A DNA stretch of 15,041 nt from JAOAFT01 sp035390885 (GTDB lineage: Bacteria; Bacteroidota; Ignavibacteria; UBA10030). Below are positions 14,491 to 15,041 of this stretch, in pieces. The first letter of the stretch is position 1. Each line of letters starts with the position of its first letter. The notes under the pieces were generated by a model. That model did no database searches. It was not told the origin of the DNA and saw nothing but the letters and a program-made list of their open reading frames with translations. The stretch spans positions 1 through 15,041 of the forward strand of contig DAOOUW010000043.1 in NCBI GenBank assembly GCA_035390885.1, written 5' to 3'. The position numbers and the translations under genes are program-made.

Positions 14491-15041
14491 TTATTTTACC
14501 GTCTTAAAAATAAATCGAAGCGATTCCTGTATCAATAATAATGGAACTTCGTCCACAACGATTGTATTGCCGATAGTCTTTGGAATTACAAAACGCGTTT
14601 TCTTCCCGATTCTCTTTTTATCTCGTTGAAGGGCAGGGAGGATGGCTTTCATATTTAGCTGTGAGCGCTTCAGCTTCAACGGCAATCGCTTGATGAGTTC
14701 AACAATTCGCTGAAAACTTTCTCGATCGAGTGTACCGAGCTTGGTGGCGATAGCGCTTTCTGCAAGAAGTCCGAGCAATACTGCCTCGCCATGTTTGAGC
14801 ACACGATAATTACCCGCAACTTCGAGCGCGTGTCCAATTGTGTGTCCGCAATTTAGAATTACACGAATCCCCTGTTCAAATTCATCTTCACTAACAACTT
14901 GCGCTTTGATCGCAACGCACCTCGATTGAGCGTAGAGAAATTCCTCTCGAGATCCTTTCAGTAAAGTTTCTATGTGAGCTTCGAGGAATGAGAATAATTC
15001 TGAATCCCTGATGATGGCGTACTTTACAATTTCACCAATAC
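14491..15041 (-). CDS. aroB: 3-dehydroquinate synthase, C-terminal part (runs off right edge)
   Basis: AroB converts DAHP to 3-dehydroquinate, the second step of the shikimate pathway that yields chorismate for TrpE. The frame is open from the edge (first whole codon at 15039) to the TAA at 14493-14491, giving about 182 C-terminal residues of a family of roughly 350-370. Diagnostic segments are GIGEIVKYAII at the edge, with the metal-binding Glu, then SEDEFEQGIR, LNCGHTIGHALE with a metal-ligand His (Cys replaces the usual Phe), and LKHGEAV with the last His. RDKK(R) further on (DKKRIGKKTRFV) is also typical. An internal GTG at 14802 is not the start. The gene is convergent with the trp operon, and no terminator is evident after it. 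Confidence 0.95.
   Translation of the reverse strand, partial: IGEIVKYAIIRDSELFSFLEAHIETLLKGSREEFLYAQSRCVAIKAQVVSEDEFEQGIRVILNCGHTIGHALEVAGNYRVLKHGEAVLLGLLAESAIATKLGTLDRESFQRIVELIKRLPLKLKRSQLNMKAILPALQRDKKRIGKKTRFVIPKTIGNTIVVDEVPLLLIQESLRFIFKTVK

Noticed and set aside
14491..14802. A 103-residue protein starting at a GTG at 14802
   Set aside because: The frame stays open to the window edge and encodes clear AroB sequence upstream of that codon, so the GTG is an internal Val.

Overview
The window reads as bacterial chromosome with compact, moderately AT-rich genes. Two features suggest a member of the Bacteroidota/Chlorobiota group, possibly Ignavibacteria-like: short N-terminal lipoprotein signals with relaxed lipoboxes, and a WG-repeat-like secreted protein of a type I associate with that group. 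This placement is inference; there is no rRNA or other decisive marker here.

Left part (1-2987, all minus strand). In transcription order: hppA for a membrane proton-pumping pyrophosphatase (2987 to 420), its intrinsic terminator (396-361), a sigma70-type promoter, tRNA-Val(UAC) (266-191), and the first 55 codons of a GIY-YIG-type nuclease that runs off the left edge.

Centre (about 3160-11331, plus strand). This is a complete tryptophan operon in the order trpL, trpB2, trpE, trpG, trpD, trpC, trpF, trpB1, trpA. It takes chorismate to tryptophan with every enzyme on its own polypeptide. The control region is a textbook ribosome-mediated attenuator: a 26-residue leader peptide with five Trp codons in seven positions, a 1:2 protector hairpin, a 2:3 antiterminator and a 3:4 terminator with a U-tract. 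All four pairing segments can be written out base by base. The likely promoter leaves almost no 5' UTR before the leader peptide. The first structural gene is a second tryptophan synthase beta chain of the TrpB2 type. A further terminator-like hairpin separates it from trpE. From trpE to trpF every junction is a 4-base ATGA overlap.

Right part (11332-14490). A looser region follows with no clear terminator after trpA. It holds an unexplained 300-base stretch, an unrecognised small lipoprotein gene, a multiply frameshifted remnant of a beta-propeller-like lipoprotein gene, and the intact 435-residue relative of that gene directly upstream of the remnant. Then comes a 476-base spacer rich in short direct and inverted repeats.

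Right edge (14491-15041, minus strand). This is the C-terminal half of aroB, 3-dehydroquinate synthase. It supplies the chorismate pathway that feeds the trp operon, but it is convergent with that operon and separated from it.
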